From assembly GCF_003265345.1 (NCBI RefSeq), contig NZ_QFWW01000004.1, positions 93,846 to 157,845 on the forward strand: DNA of 64,000 nt, in the 5' to 3' direction. Below, in pieces: positions 46,009 to 55,475 of this stretch. The position numbers were made by a program, and so were the translations under genes. Positions within the stretch are counted from its first letter, which is position 1, and each line of letters opens with the position of its first letter. The notes below the pieces were generated by a model, which searched no databases, was not told the DNA's origin, and saw only the letters and a list, made by a program, of their open reading frames with translations. The stretch comes from Lentzea terrae (GTDB taxonomy: Bacteria; Actinomycetota; Actinomycetes; Mycobacteriales; Pseudonocardiaceae).

Positions 46009-48468
46009 CTATCTCCTGGGCACGCCCGGCGGATCGGTCGGCAGCGTGATCGGTGGTGGCTCGTTCGGGTTGCCCTGGCCCGGTGGCGGCTGGTTCGGGT
46101 CGCCGCTCGGTGGATCGGCCGGCTGCGGCGGCGGGACGTAGCCCGAGCTCACCGAGAGCGTGACGATCGTGCCCCGCAACGCGTTGCCGCGCGGCGTCTG
46201 GCTCACGACCGTCCCCTTCGGCTGGTCCGAGTTGACCGTCTGCTGGCTCACCTTGTAGCCGGCCTGCTCGAGGATCCGCACGGCGTCGTTGACCTGGCGG
46301 CCCACCACGTCGGGGATCTGGATCTCCTTGCCGCCCTTGAGGTACCGCTGGTCGACCGGCGCGAGGCCCTTGGGCGGCACCCCGGCGTGCAGCCTGGTCA
46401 TCGTGTCGAACCACGTCTTGGCCGGGATGGTGCCGCCGAAGATGTTCCCGTTGGCGCACAACCGGGGCGCACCGGGGGCGCCCAGGCAGATCGGCCGCGG
46501 CGAGGTGCCGTCGTTGAACACCTGCACGGCGCCCGCGAAGTCCGGGGTCGCGCCGATGAACGCCGCGGACTTGTACTCCTCCGTGGTGCCCGTCTTGCCG
46601 ATCATCGGGCGGTTCCACTTGGCGTTGCGGGCGGCGGCCGCGGCGGTGCCGTTGCCCTGGTCGTCCTTGCTCATGCCGGCGGCGAGACCGTTCGCAAGGC
46701 CCTCGGCCACGACCTGCTCGCACGGCGCCTCGTTGACCGGGACGGCCTTCTGGTTGCGGTCCAGCACCTTGGCGATCGGCGTCGGCGGGCACCACTTGCC
46801 GCCGCTCACGATGGTCGCGACGACGTTCGCGAGCTCCAGAGTGGACACCGGCGCCGGCGACAGCGTGAACGACGCGTTGCCGCCGCCCTGCTTGTAGAAC
46901 TCGGTCTGCGAGATGCGGTGCTGCTTGTCCTTGGCCTTCGGGTCCGGCCGGGTGCCCTGCAGGTTCGTCGCCATCGTCTCGCGCATGCCGAGCCGCGAGG
47001 CCATGTCGACCACCGGGTCCATGCCGGTCTGCTCCTCCAGGATCACGAAGCCGGTGTTCGGCGAGGTCTGCAAGGCCTGCTGCAGCGTCATCGACGACGG
47101 GTAACTGCCGTCGAAGTTCGACAGGCAGTACCAGCGGGTGCCGGGCTCCCCGGTGCTCGGGCAGCGCTGCGCACCACCCTTGAAGACCCTCGAGACGTGG
47201 TGGGTCGGCGTCGGGATGACGTTCTCGATGCCGAGGCCCTTCTCCAGCGCCGCGGCGGCCGTGAAGACCTTGTAGATCGATCCTGCGCCGAACTTGTTCT
47301 CCACGCCGCTCGGCAGGTCGAACGTCGTCTGGTGCTGCTGCGCCTTCAGGCCGTAGTCGCGGTTCGAGACCAGCGCCAGCACGTCGTGGCGCTCCTTGCC
47401 CGGCTTCACGACGGCCATCGTGTTCGCGATGCCGTCGATGTGCTTGGCCACGCCGGCCTCCGCGGCCGCCTTCGCCTGCGAGGTGACCGCTCTGTCCAAA
47501 GTGGTCTGAATGGTGTAACCGCCGGTGCGCAGCTGTTCCTCGCTGAAACCCGCGCGTTGCAAGTAGTTCACCACGTACGAACAGAAGAAACCGTTTTCCG
47601 GACCGGCGCCGACACAACCGTTCGGCGGGGTGCGAACCGGGTTCGCGAGCCCGAGACCTTCCTTCTTCGCGGCCTCACCGGCGTCGTGCGAGAGCTTGTC
47701 GTTCTCGACCATCCTGTCGATCACTTGATTACGTCGCTGCAGTGCTTTGTCCGGGTACGCTTCGGGGTCGAGCGCTGACGGACTGTTCACCATTCCGGCG
47801 AGCATCGCACTCTGTGGAACGGTCAACTTGTCCGGCGTCGTGTTGAAGTAAGCCTGCGCAGCCGCGGCGATGCCGTAAATGGTGGAGCCGAAAGGAACGA
47901 CGTTCAGGTACCTGGCGAGGATCTCCTCCTTGCCGAGCTTTCGCTCCAGCTGCAACGAGATCCGGGCCTCGCGCATCTTGCGCGCGATGGTCTGCTCCTG
48001 GGCCTTGGCCTGCTCCAGCTTGTTGTTCCGCGCCACGACGTGGACCAGGTAGTTCTTGACGTACTGCTGGGTCAGCGTGGACGCGCCCTGCGACACAGAG
48101 CCGCTGACCTGGTTCGTCAGCCCGGCGCGGATGGTGCCCTTCCAGTCCACGCCCTGGTGCTCGTAGAACCGGCGGTCCTCGACCGAGATCAGCGCCGCCT
48201 TCATCGTCGGCGAGATCTTCTCCGGCGGTGTCAGGACTCTGTACTGGTCGAACAGGTAGGCGATCGGCAGCCCGTCCTTGTCCGTGACCGTGGTGATCAA
48301 CGGGGGATCTGTGGTCACGAGGTCGGCGGAGATGCTGTCCACGGTGTCGCTGGCTCGGTTGGACACGAGGCCTGTCGCGCCCACCACGGGGAACAGCATG
48401 CCGGCGAGGAGAACCCCAGCCAGCAGGCACAGGCCGAGCATCTTGAGCACGCCATTCCTGACTCGCAC
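46009..48468 (-). CDS. Class A penicillin-binding protein with PASTA domain (PonA2-like)
   Basis: An 819-residue bifunctional peptidoglycan synthase. A transmembrane helix (about 9-32) precedes the GT51 glycosyltransferase with catalytic Glu97 in VEDRRFYEHQG and QGASTLTQQYVKNYL. The transpeptidase has the SxxK site in FGAGSIYKVFTAAAALEKG near residue 398, SNF-type and KTGTT (IGKTGTTEEY) motifs. One PASTA domain (about 705-770, IPDVVGRQVNDAVRILEQAG) and a Pro-rich tail follow. It faces whiB, as mycobacterial ponA2 does. Confidence 0.95.
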   Translation of the reverse strand: MRVRNGVLKMLGLCLLAGVLLAGMLFPVVGATGLVSNRASDTVDSISADLVTTDPPLITTVTDKDGLPIAYLFDQYRVLTPPEKISPTMKAALISVEDRRFYEHQGVDWKGTIRAGLTNQVSGSVSQGASTLTQQYVKNYLVHVVARNNKLEQAKAQEQTIARKMREARISLQLERKLGKEEILARYLNVVPFGSTIYGIAAAAQAYFNTTPDKLTVPQSAMLAGMVNSPSALDPEAYPDKALQRRNQVIDRMVENDKLSHDAGEAAKKEGLGLANPVRTPPNGCVGAGPENGFFCSYVVNYLQRAGFSEEQLRTGGYTIQTTLDRAVTSQAKAAAEAGVAKHIDGIANTMAVVKPGKERHDVLALVSNRDYGLKAQQHQTTFDLPSGVENKFGAGSIYKVFTAAAALEKGLGIENVIPTPTHHVSRVFKGGAQRCPSTGEPGTRWYCLSNFDGSYPSSMTLQQALQTSPNTGFVILEEQTGMDPVVDMASRLGMRETMATNLQGTRPDPKAKDKQHRISQTEFYKQGGGNASFTLSPAPVSTLELANVVATIVSGGKWCPPTPIAKVLDRNQKAVPVNEAPCEQVVAEGLANGLAAGMSKDDQGNGTAAAAARNAKWNRPMIGKTGTTEEYKSAAFIGATPDFAGAVQVFNDGTSPRPICLGAPGAPRLCANGNIFGGTIPAKTWFDTMTRLHAGVPPKGLAPVDQRYLKGGKEIQIPDVVGRQVNDAVRILEQAGYKVSQQTVNSDQPKGTVVSQTPRGNALRGTIVTLSVSSGYVPPPQPADPPSGDPNQPPPGQGNPNEPPPITLPTDPPGVPRR

Positions 48469-48509
48469 GCAGGTCAGCGTACGCCGTACACGAACGGGTG
48501 ACGGTGATC

Positions 48510-48535
48510 AGTAAGGGCCGTTACTCAGCATGAGT
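48510..48535. promoter_or_regulatory. Overlapping inverted repeats in the ponA2-whiB divergent promoter region
   Basis: AGTAA-GGGCCG-TTACT (48510-48525) overlaps ACTCA-GCA-TGAGT (48523-48535) in the 237-bp gap between divergent genes. Either could be a protein-binding site for the PBP or the WhiB promoter. No specific regulator can be named. Confidence 0.35.
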
Positions 48536-48705
48536 AGACATACGCAAGACAGGTAACAACTCGGTGGCCCAGGGTTGGACGTGGAACCGAACGGCACTAC
48601 AGTCCGTCAACGTCCAAGGAATGCAGCCGTGGCTCGAACGCTACGGCATCCGTGGCAGGGGTGTGGCGGATTTCCACATTTGGACAGCACTGAGGAGTGG
48701 GGGAT

Positions 48706-48996
48706 ATGAACCAGGGGGATTGGCGTATCAACGCTTCGTGCCGTGATGAGGAGCCGGACCAGCTCTTCGTTCGTGGTGCGGAGCAGCGCAAGGCGAAGCT
48801 CGTGTGCCTGGGTTGCCCAGTTCGCATGGAATGCCTGGCCGAAGCGCTGGACAACAAGATCGAGTTCGGGGTCTGGGGAGGCATGACCGAGCGCGAACGC
48901 CGTGCTCTGCTGCGCCGCCGTCCAGACGTCGACTCGTGGTTCGAGCTGCTCGACAACGCACGTCAAGAGCACCTCGAAGACACGCGGGTCGGCTGA
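48706..48996 (+). CDS. WhiB-family redox-sensing transcriptional regulator (WhiB4-like position)
   Basis: A 96-residue WhiB protein. Cys12, Cys34, Cys37 and Cys43 bind a [4Fe-4S] cluster, and the signature GVWGGMTERERRALLRRR contains the Gly-Trp turn and the basic DNA-binding tail. ATG 48706 is preceded by GAGGAG with eight-base spacing. The location between ponA2 and two ArsA-like ATPase genes matches mycobacterial whiB4, which responds to oxidative stress. The inferred cell role is redox regulation. Confidence 0.93.
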   Translation: MNQGDWRINASCRDEEPDQLFVRGAEQRKAKLVCLGCPVRMECLAEALDNKIEFGVWGGMTERERRALLRRRPDVDSWFELLDNARQEHLEDTRVG

Positions 48997-49001
48997 GAGC
49001 A

Positions 49002-50129
49002 CTACTCCCCGGCCAGGCGCCGACCTATCTCTCGAAGGCCGTCCAGGTCGTGCACGTCCGCGGGCAACGCGGGCACGCCGACCAGCGCCACACCGGGGTG
49101 AGCACGTGTGAACCGGGCCAGCAGTCGCCTTTCCCGATCGGCGACTGCTACCCGGTCCGCATGCAGCCGGAGCACTGCCGCTGCCAGCGGCGCCTCACCG
49201 GAGCGGTCCAGGTCGTCCGCTGCGGCGAGGGCCTTCGCCGCCGGCAGCTCAGTCGCGATCACGGGATGCGTCCTGTTCGCGACGAGCCCGCACAACGGCA
49301 TGTTCTCGGCGCTGAGCCGCTCGACGAAATAGCTCGCCTCGCGCAACGCGTCCGGTTCCGCCGCCGCCACCACGACAAATCCGGTGCCCGGTGAGCGGAG
49401 CAGTTCGTACGTGCGCTGGGCGCGCTCGCGGAATCCGCCGAACATGCTGTCGAACGCCTGCACGAACGTCGACGCGTCCTGCAGCAGCTGGCCGCCGACG
49501 ATCGTCGACACGGCCCGCGTGAAAAGGCTGAAACCGGTTCCGACGATCTTGAGCAGCCCGCGTCCGCTCGCCCGCGCTGGTGCCGAGAGCATGCGGATGA
49601 ACTTGCCGTCGAGCACCGTCGACAACCGCTGCGGCGCGTCCAGGAAGTCGAGCGCCGACCGCGACGGCGGGGTGTCGACGATGATCAGGTCCCACTCGTC
49701 CTGCGCCACCAGCTGGCCCAGCTTCTCCATCGCCATGTACTCCTGCGTGCCGGAGAACGACGAGGAAATGGTCTGGTAGAAGGGGTTCGACAGGATCTGG
49801 TCGGCCCGGTCGCGGCCCGCGTGGGTGAGTACCATGTCGTCGAACGTGCGACGCATGTCGAGCATCATCGCGAACAGCTCGCCCTTGGGCTCGAAGCCCT
49901 CGACGACGACCTCGCGCGGGTGGTTGTCCAGTTCCCGCAGGCCCAGCGACTGCGCCAGCCTGCGGGCGGGGTCGATGGTCAGCACGACCACGCGCCGGCC
50001 CCGTTCGGCCGCGCGCAACGCCAGTGCCGCCGCGGTCGTGGTCTTGCCGACGCCGCCGGAGCCGCAGCAGACCAGCACGCGGGTCTCCTGGTCGTCCAGC
50101 AGCGGGTCGAACTCGAGCTTCGCGGTCAC
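49002..50129 (-). CDS. ArsA-like anion-transporting ATPase, second of pair
   Basis: A 375-residue deviant Walker A ATPase ([34 protein letters not shown] switch [19 protein letters not shown] switch II). The GTG start (50129) overlaps the TGA of the preceding gene. In mycobacteria the homologous pair (Rv3679 and Rv3680) assembles as an ArsA/Get3-like complex. It converges with whiB six bases away. Confidence 0.93.
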   Translation of the reverse strand: MTAKLEFDPLLDDQETRVLVCCGSGGVGKTTTAAALALRAAERGRRVVVLTIDPARRLAQSLGLRELDNHPREVVVEGFEPKGELFAMMLDMRRTFDDMVLTHAGRDRADQILSNPFYQTISSSFSGTQEYMAMEKLGQLVAQDEWDLIIVDTPPSRSALDFLDAPQRLSTVLDGKFIRMLSAPARASGRGLLKIVGTGFSLFTRAVSTIVGGQLLQDASTFVQAFDSMFGGFRERAQRTYELLRSPGTGFVVVAAAEPDALREASYFVERLSAENMPLCGLVANRTHPVIATELPAAKALAAADDLDRSGEAPLAAAVLRLHADRVAVADRERRLLARFTRAHPGVALVGVPALPADVHDLDGLREIGRRLAGE

Positions 50130-51118
50130 CGCACACCTGCCGCGACCAGCACCTCTGCCAGCTCGTACAGCGCGGCAACGTCCACTCCGTCGGTCAGCTC
50201 GGGCAGCTCGACCGTCGGCAGGTCCGAGTGGCTGAGCAGCTCCATCGCCTCCTGTTGCGACTCCACCCGGATGGCGTGCTCCACCGTCTCGTCGACCAAA
50301 CCTTCGAGGGTGAACTCGTCGAGCTCCAGCCCGGTGGACTCGAGTCCCGCCAGCACGCGCGACGAGTCGATCCTGCCCTCGGCGGCGACCGGGACGGAGC
50401 GGGCGGGCAGCCGGGCCGGGTGGACCCGGTTGACCAGCACCGCGCCCGGTCGCAGGTCGGCGCCGTCGAGCTCGGCGACCGCGTCCAGCGTCTCGCGCAC
50501 CGGCATCTCCTCCAGCAGCGCCACCAGGTGCACCGCCGTGTCGCCGGAGTGCAGCAGCCGCACCACGCCCTCGCTCTGCCCCTTGATCGGCCCGACCTTC
50601 GCGAGGTCGGCCATGGCCTTCGTGACGTCCAGGAACTTGACCACGCGTCCGGTCGGCGGCGCGTCGAGCACCACCGCGTCGTACAGGTGGCGGCCGTCCG
50701 AGCCGGTGCGGTTGACGCACTCCTTGACCTTGCCGGTCAGCAGCACGTCCCGCAGGCCGGGCGCGAGCGTGGTGGCGAACTCGATCGCGCCCATCTTGCG
50801 CAGCGTCCGGCCCGCGAACCCGAGGTTGTAGAACATCGCCAGGTACTCGAGCAGCGCGGCCTCGGCGTCGATCGCGAGCGCGTGGACCTCACCGCCGCCG
50901 GGAGCGGACGCGATCCGTTCCTCTGCGTAGGGCAGCGGGGCCCGGTCGAAGAGCTGGGCGATGCCCTGGCGTCCCTCGACCTCGATCAGCAGCACCCGGC
51001 GGCCACCGGTGGCGAGCGCCAGCGCCAGCGCCGCGGCGATCGTGGTCTTCCCGGTGCCGCCCTTGCCGGAGACCACGTGCAGGCGGGCTCGGGTCAGCTC
51101 CTCGGTCCACGACGTCAC
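50126..51118 (-). CDS. ArsA-like anion-transporting ATPase, first of pair
   Basis: A 330-residue ATPase with Walker [21 protein letters not shown] (deviant P-loop signature Lys), [20 protein letters not shown] as switch I and [18 protein letters not shown] as switch II. It starts at GTG 51118 and overlaps the next ATPase by four bases, so both subunits are translated together. The Rv3680 homologue in mycobacteria is a partner of the second ATPase. Confidence 0.93.
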   Translation of the reverse strand: MTSWTEELTRARLHVVSGKGGTGKTTIAAALALALATGGRRVLLIEVEGRQGIAQLFDRAPLPYAEERIASAPGGGEVHALAIDAEAALLEYLAMFYNLGFAGRTLRKMGAIEFATTLAPGLRDVLLTGKVKECVNRTGSDGRHLYDAVVLDAPPTGRVVKFLDVTKAMADLAKVGPIKGQSEGVVRLLHSGDTAVHLVALLEEMPVRETLDAVAELDGADLRPGAVLVNRVHPARLPARSVPVAAEGRIDSSRVLAGLESTGLELDEFTLEGLVDETVEHAIRVESQQEAMELLSHSDLPTVELPELTDGVDVAALYELAEVLVAAGVR

Positions 51119-51162
51119 TCGTCCAGACTATGTGTGAAATCGGCCGAGGGTGGACTCGTCGG

Positions 51163-51414
51163 TCAATCCATCATGGTGAGGAAGAAAACGGCCATGGCGG
51201 TTGCGGCGACCAGCGCCCACGCGACGACGGACGGCAGCCACAGGGCGATGCTGACCGTGATCACGGCCACGATCACGAGCCCGATCAGCCCGGCCTTGAC
51301 GACGTCCGCGTGCTGACTGTGCTTGCGATCACGCACCTGCGCCATGGCGACGAGCACCATGACCAGCCCACCCACGCCGAACAGGCCGGTGGCGATGATC
51401 CGCCAGGTCTCCAT
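51163..51414 (-). CDS. Small hypothetical membrane protein
   Basis: An 83-residue protein with three hydrophobic helices (IIATGLFGVGGLVMVLVAMA, AGLIGLVIVAVITVSIALWL, VVAWALVAATAMAVFFLTMM). ATG 51414 (METWR) is chosen over an upstream in-frame start because the upstream residues are hydrophilic and unlike a leader. It lies 44 bp upstream of the ATPase pair on the same strand and may be the first gene of that transcript. No family recognised. Confidence 0.65.
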   Translation of the reverse strand: METWRIIATGLFGVGGLVMVLVAMAQVRDRKHSQHADVVKAGLIGLVIVAVITVSIALWLPSVVAWALVAATAMAVFFLTMMD

Positions 51415-51482
51415 GTGATCAAGGTAGCCCGAACGGCCGGAACCACGCATAGGTCGAACGGGTGGCGCGTTAGGCTCCGCGC

Positions 51483-51638
51483 ATGACGAAGTGGGAGTAC
51501 GCGACCGTGCCGTTGTTGATCCACGCCACGAAGCAGATCCTCGACCAGTGGGGCGAGGACGGCTGGGAGCTGGTCACCGTGCTGACGAACCCGACCGGTG
51601 AGCAGCACGTCGCGTACCTGAAGCGGGTGAAGGGATGA
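51483..51638 (+). CDS. DUF4177 small protein (51 residues)
   Basis: A 51-codon gene, MTKWEYATVPLL...HATKQILDQWGEDGWELVTV, with the conserved KWEY opening and the DQWGxxGWELV core of DUF4177. Its TGA overlaps the start of the RidA gene (ATGA). The corresponding mycobacterial gene (Rv3678A) lies in the same place, which supports it being real despite its size. The role is unknown. Confidence 0.85.
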   Translation: MTKWEYATVPLLIHATKQILDQWGEDGWELVTVLTNPTGEQHVAYLKRVKG

Positions 51639-52087
51639 CCTGGAGCACCCGCCTGAAGGAGCTCGGCGTCGAGCTGCCCGGTGTCGCCGCCCCGCTCGCC
51701 GCCTACGTGCCGGCCACGCAGAGCGGTTCCTGGGTCTTCACCTCCGGCCAGCTGCCGTTCGTCGACGGCAAGCTGCCCGCCACCGGCAAGGTCGGCGCGG
51801 AGGTCTCCCCGGAGGAGGCCAAGCAGTACGCCGCGACCTGCATCCTGAACGCACTGGCCGCGGTCCACGCGCTCGTGGGGATTGACTCGATCAAGCGAGT
51901 CGTGAAGGTTGTCGGATTCGTAGCCTCTGCTGAGGGCTTCACCGGCCAGCCGGGTGTCGTGAACGGCGCCTCGGAGCTGCTCGGGGAGATCTTCGGCGAC
52001 GCGGGCAAGCACGCCCGGTCGGCCGTGGGGGTGGCCGAGCTGCCGATCGGCGCTCCGGTGGAGATCGAACTGATCGTCGAGGTGTGA
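51635..52087 (+). CDS. RidA/YjgF-family protein
   Basis: A 150-residue protein of the RidA (enamine/imine deaminase) family. The fold markers VFTSGQLPFVDGKLPATGKV, ATCILNALAAVHALVGIDSI and AVGVAELPIGAPVEIELIVE are present. The canonical RidA arginine that interacts with the substrate carboxylate is not conserved at the usual site (LPIGAPVEIEL against RVAVLPxxAxVEI), so the activity may differ. Translationally coupled to the DUF4177 gene. Confidence 0.92.
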   Translation: MTWSTRLKELGVELPGVAAPLAAYVPATQSGSWVFTSGQLPFVDGKLPATGKVGAEVSPEEAKQYAATCILNALAAVHALVGIDSIKRVVKVVGFVASAEGFTGQPGVVNGASELLGEIFGDAGKHARSAVGVAELPIGAPVEIELIVEV

Positions 52088-52088
52088 C

Positions 52089-52691
52089 ATGTCGGACACG
52101 TGCCACGAACTGCTGCTGCGGCTCGCCGGTCGCCTGCCGGACGACCTGCTCTGGCGGTACCGGGACTGGGCCGCCTCGGACGCGTATGCGGTGCTAGCGC
52201 GGTCGTTGCCGCGCACGCTGCTGCACGGCCGCATCCCTCTGACCGATCACGAGATGCGCCTTTTGCAGGACGCACTGGTGCCCTATGGGGCCGAACCAGG
52301 TGCCGTCAGTTCGGTCAAAGGGCTGGACGAACTGCCAGCCACCGACTACACCTTTTCCCCGGAGTCACCCGATCGGGTGCCGATGGGGGATTCCGCGACC
52401 GTCGTTCTCGGTGCCACGCTGCGAGGCCGGCACGGGGTCGGTGAGGTTCGCTCCTGCTGGCGCATCGGTCCCTCCGGGGTCAACCGCGTCCTGCTGGTAG
52501 CCGCCACCACCGGCCACGCGCGGCTGACCGGCGAGCTGCAGCGCGTTCTGCGGGCGTTGGGCGAACACGACCCCTGCGTGGAGGTCGTGCCGTCCGGCCT
52601 TGATCTGCCGCCCTACCACCGGGCGGCGTTGGCGGCATCGGAGCTGGTGTGCGCCGGCGCCGAGTCCGATGAGCACCTGGTGCTCAGCTAA
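52089..52691 (+). CDS. Hypothetical protein, shared domain with next gene
   Basis: A 200-residue protein with no family I recognise. Its beginning (CHELLLRLAGRLPDDLLWRY) and its LPPYHRAALAASELV tail match corresponding parts of the next gene (LHDLLLSMAGRVDDDALSQA; LSDYHASAVTAS). So the pair shares one roughly 170-residue domain: an alpha-helical half followed by a beta-rich half with a WRIGPSGVNRVLLVAA strand. It starts one base after the RidA stop, so the operon includes DUF4177-RidA and both unknown genes. Confidence 0.75.
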   Translation: MSDTCHELLLRLAGRLPDDLLWRYRDWAASDAYAVLARSLPRTLLHGRIPLTDHEMRLLQDALVPYGAEPGAVSSVKGLDELPATDYTFSPESPDRVPMGDSATVVLGATLRGRHGVGEVRSCWRIGPSGVNRVLLVAATTGHARLTGELQRVLRALGEHDPCVEVVPSGLDLPPYHRAALAASELVCAGAESDEHLVLS

Positions 52692-52702
52692 GGAGACTTG
52701 AC

Positions 52703-53845
52703 GTGACGAACGACGGTGTCGGCCTGCCGGTCCGTCTCCACGATCTCCTGCTGTCGATGGCCGGGCGGGTCGATGACGACGCCCTGTCGCAGGCGCGCGA
52801 GTTCCTCGCGGTCGGAGAGCTCGACCGGGCGGTCGAGCTGCTCGTCGGCTGTCTGCTCGCGGGCAGCATCCCGGTGCTGCCGGACGAGAGAGCGGCCATC
52901 ACGTGGGCGCTGCACGAGGTGCGTTCGGACGCATCCCTGACCGACCGCCTGCCGGTCGTCGAGGTGCTGCCGTTCGTGCGCCACCGGTTCACCGCCGAGA
53001 GCGACCCGACCGCGGACCTCGCGGGCATCCTCACCCGCGCGGTGTCGGTGCTGCCGGACGTCCGCTCGGTGCGCTGCGTCTGGCGTTCGTCGCCGGCCGG
53101 CTCCACGCCGGGCCCGTTGCCGCAACGCCTCGTGCTGGTGGACATCGGTCCGCAGGGCTTCGCGCCCGCGACCGCCTACCGGGTGGACGCGGTGCTGCGC
53201 AAGGCGGGCGTCCGTGCCGCCGTGGAGGTCCTCACCGTCGGCACGCAGCTCAGCGACTACCACGCCTCCGCGGTGACGGCGTCGCGTCCGGTGCCGATCT
53301 CCGGGGCCCCGGTGTCACGTCCTCCCGCGCCGGCCGCCGTGGCCCAGCAGGAACCTGCAGGCGCCTGGTTCGACCAGCCTGAAGACGTTTCCGCTCCGGC
53401 GCCGGTGGCCGAGCCGACACCGGCGCCGGAGCCAGTGGTGGAAGAGACCGGCTCACGTCGTACGCGCACGTCCTCGCCTTCGGTGGAGGGCTCGCAGCCG
53501 TTCCCGCCCAAGCCCGTGAAGCGGATCTCGATGGCACCGGCCGAGCCGGAGATCGAGACCCTGCCGGAGCCCATGCCGATCAACCGGGCCGAGGTCACCA
53601 CGGAGCTCAAGCCGGACGAGCTGGCGGCCCTGCAGGCCGCTCTGGCAGAGACGCCGGAGCCGTCCTCCGTGGACGCGAACCTGAGCGAGCGGGAGCGGGC
53701 CCTGCTGCAGCAGCTGCACGAGGAGCTGGCGCAGCGGGAGCAGACCGGCGCCAAGGCGACCGACACGGGTCGTTGGCAGATCGACCGGTCCTCTGCTCGT
53801 CAGTCGGCGTTCGGCACGTCCAACAACGGGCATCAGCCTCAGTAG
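52703..53845 (+). CDS. Hypothetical protein with shared N-terminal domain, Pro/Ala-rich linker and coiled C-terminus
   Basis: A 380-residue protein. Residues 1-190 match the preceding gene's domain. About 195-270 is a disordered Pro/Ala/Glu linker, and about 290-350 is a conserved acidic helix (ELKPDELAALQAALAETPE; NLSERERALLQQLHEELAQR). No known catalytic motif. GTG 52703 has AGGAGA at 52691-52696. Its end overlaps the convergent MBL gene by seven bases. The domain architecture suggests a scaffold. Confidence 0.75.
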   Translation: MTNDGVGLPVRLHDLLLSMAGRVDDDALSQAREFLAVGELDRAVELLVGCLLAGSIPVLPDERAAITWALHEVRSDASLTDRLPVVEVLPFVRHRFTAESDPTADLAGILTRAVSVLPDVRSVRCVWRSSPAGSTPGPLPQRLVLVDIGPQGFAPATAYRVDAVLRKAGVRAAVEVLTVGTQLSDYHASAVTASRPVPISGAPVSRPPAPAAVAQQEPAGAWFDQPEDVSAPAPVAEPTPAPEPVVEETGSRRTRTSSPSVEGSQPFPPKPVKRISMAPAEPEIETLPEPMPINRAEVTTELKPDELAALQAALAETPEPSSVDANLSERERALLQQLHEELAQREQTGAKATDTGRWQIDRSSARQSAFGTSNNGHQPQ

Positions 53846-54645
53846 TTGCGCAGGTACTCCAGCTGGGCCCGCACGGACCACTCCGCGGCGGGCCACAGCA
53901 CTCTGTCGACGTCCGCGTAGACGACCTCGACGACCTGGCGCGGGGTGGGGTCGCCGCCCAGTGTCTCGACGGCTTTGCGGACCTGTTCCAGGCGCTGGGT
54001 GCGGTGGGCCAGGTACATCCGCGCGGCCTCACCGGCGTCCGCGAGCTCCGGGCCGTGGCCGGGCAGGACCGCGGTGTGCTCCGGCAGTTCGGCCAGCAGC
54101 TTGAGCGACTCGAAGTACTCGCCGAGCTTGCCGTCCGGGTGGGCGACGATCGTGGTGCCGCGGCCCAGGACCGTGTCGCCGGTCAGCACCGCCTCACCGT
54201 CGATCACGAAGCACAGCGAGTCGCTGGTGTGGCCGGGCGTGCCGAGGACTTTCAGCTCCAGACCCGCGCTGGTGATCACGTCGCCGTCTTTCAGGCCTTC
54301 TGAGCCGTAGGTGAACGTGGGGTCGAGCGCGCGCACCGGGGCGTTGACCATTTCGGCGAACTCACGGGCGCCTTCGGAGTGGTCCGGATGGCCGTGGGTC
54401 AGCAGGATCTCGGCGATCGGGCCGTGTTCCGCGATCCGCTTCAGGTGGGCCAGGTCGAGCGGTCCCGGGTCGATGACGACGTACTTCGCGGCGTCCGGGG
54501 CCTTGAGCAGCCACGTGTTGGTGCCGTCGAGCGTCATCGGGCTCGGGTTGTCGGCCAGCAGCACGGCGGCGTGTTCGGTCACCTGACGAAGCTCGCCGTA
54601 CTTCGGGTGCGCGGCGCGGGCGCCGATCAACGGGGAGCCGCTCAC
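53839..54645 (-). CDS. Metallo-beta-lactamase-fold hydrolase (LACTB2-like)
   Basis: A 268-residue MBL-fold enzyme with the metal motif LLTHGHPDHSEGA, VLGTPGHTSDSLCF, LTGDTVLGRG and LPGHGPE. LACTB2-type enzymes are zinc-dependent endoribonucleases or thioesterases. The GTG start overlaps the stop of the upstream Nudix gene (GTGA). The mycobacterial counterpart is Rv3677c. Confidence 0.92.
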   Translation of the reverse strand: MSGSPLIGARAAHPKYGELRQVTEHAAVLLADNPSPMTLDGTNTWLLKAPDAAKYVVIDPGPLDLAHLKRIAEHGPIAEILLTHGHPDHSEGAREFAEMVNAPVRALDPTFTYGSEGLKDGDVITSAGLELKVLGTPGHTSDSLCFVIDGEAVLTGDTVLGRGTTIVAHPDGKLGEYFESLKLLAELPEHTAVLPGHGPELADAGEAARMYLAHRTQRLEQVRKAVETLGGDPTPRQVVEVVYADVDRVLWPAAEWSVRAQLEYLRNY

Positions 54646-55436
54646 GGGAGCACCACCCGGATCGTGTCGCCGTCGCGGATCAGCTTGGGGATGATCTTCT
54701 CGATGCTGCGTTCCTCCGCCATGACCTTCTCAACGGTGTTCAGGGCCGCGATCTCGTCGAGGGTGCGCCATGTGGGCGGCATGAGCATCCGGCGGCCGTC
54801 CTGGGCGTCCTGGATGGCCTCTGCGGGCGTTTGCCAGCTCGCGTCGGAGGCTTCGGTGGTCTCGCCGTCGGCGCGCTGTCCGTGCGGGAGGGCGGCGACG
54901 AAGAAGCGGGTGTCGTAGCGGCGCGGTTCCTCGTACGGGGTCACCCAGTTCGCCCACGGCCTCAGCAGATCCGCGCGCAGGACGAGGTCGTTGGCCGCGA
55001 GGAACTGGGCCAGCGAGAGTTCTCGGTCCACCAGCTGCTGACGGGCGTCGTGGTAGGCCGAGGTGTCGGCGACGACCGAGTCGTGGTCGGGCCCTGCCAG
55101 CAGCACGCCGGACTCCTCGAACGTCTCGCGCACCGCCGCGCAAACGAAGGCGCGCGCAGTCGCTTCGTCAACGCCGAAGATGTCGCCCCACCACTGCGGC
55201 GGCGGACCTGCCCAGGCGACGGACGTGTCGGCGTCGCGCTGGTCCACGCCGCCGCCGGGGAAGACGGTCATGCCGCCCGCGAACGCCATGCCCTTCACGC
55301 GGCGCAGCAGAAAGGCTTCCACGCCTTCTTCGCCGTCCCGCAGGAGCACCACGGTGACGGCGTCGCGGGCCTCGGCGGGTTGAGCGAGCGGCTTCGCGGG
55401 TACCAGGTTTCCCGGCAAGGTCATGTCGTCGGGCAT
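54642..55436 (-). CDS. Nudix hydrolase (NUDT19-like)
   Basis: A 264-residue Nudix protein. The Nudix box is split by an insert: MTVFPGGGVDQRDADTS is separated by about 30 residues from AAVRETFEESGVLL. This long-insert layout is typical of NUDT19-like CoA- and nucleotide-diphosphate hydrolases. ATG 55436 lies divergent from the secreted protein gene. It is coupled to the MBL gene by a four-base overlap. Confidence 0.88.
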   Translation of the reverse strand: MPDDMTLPGNLVPAKPLAQPAEARDAVTVVLLRDGEEGVEAFLLRRVKGMAFAGGMTVFPGGGVDQRDADTSVAWAGPPPQWWGDIFGVDEATARAFVCAAVRETFEESGVLLAGPDHDSVVADTSAYHDARQQLVDRELSLAQFLAANDLVLRADLLRPWANWVTPYEEPRRYDTRFFVAALPHGQRADGETTEASDASWQTPAEAIQDAQDGRRMLMPPTWRTLDEIAALNTVEKVMAEERSIEKIIPKLIRDGDTIRVVLP

Positions 55437-55475
55437 TCTCCGAGCGTACGACCGCGCTTACCCGAGGATGGTGTG

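Noticed and set aside
48564-48746. Small plus-strand frame before whiB
   Set aside because: It overlaps the whiB start and its ribosome-binding site in another frame and lacks any conserved feature.
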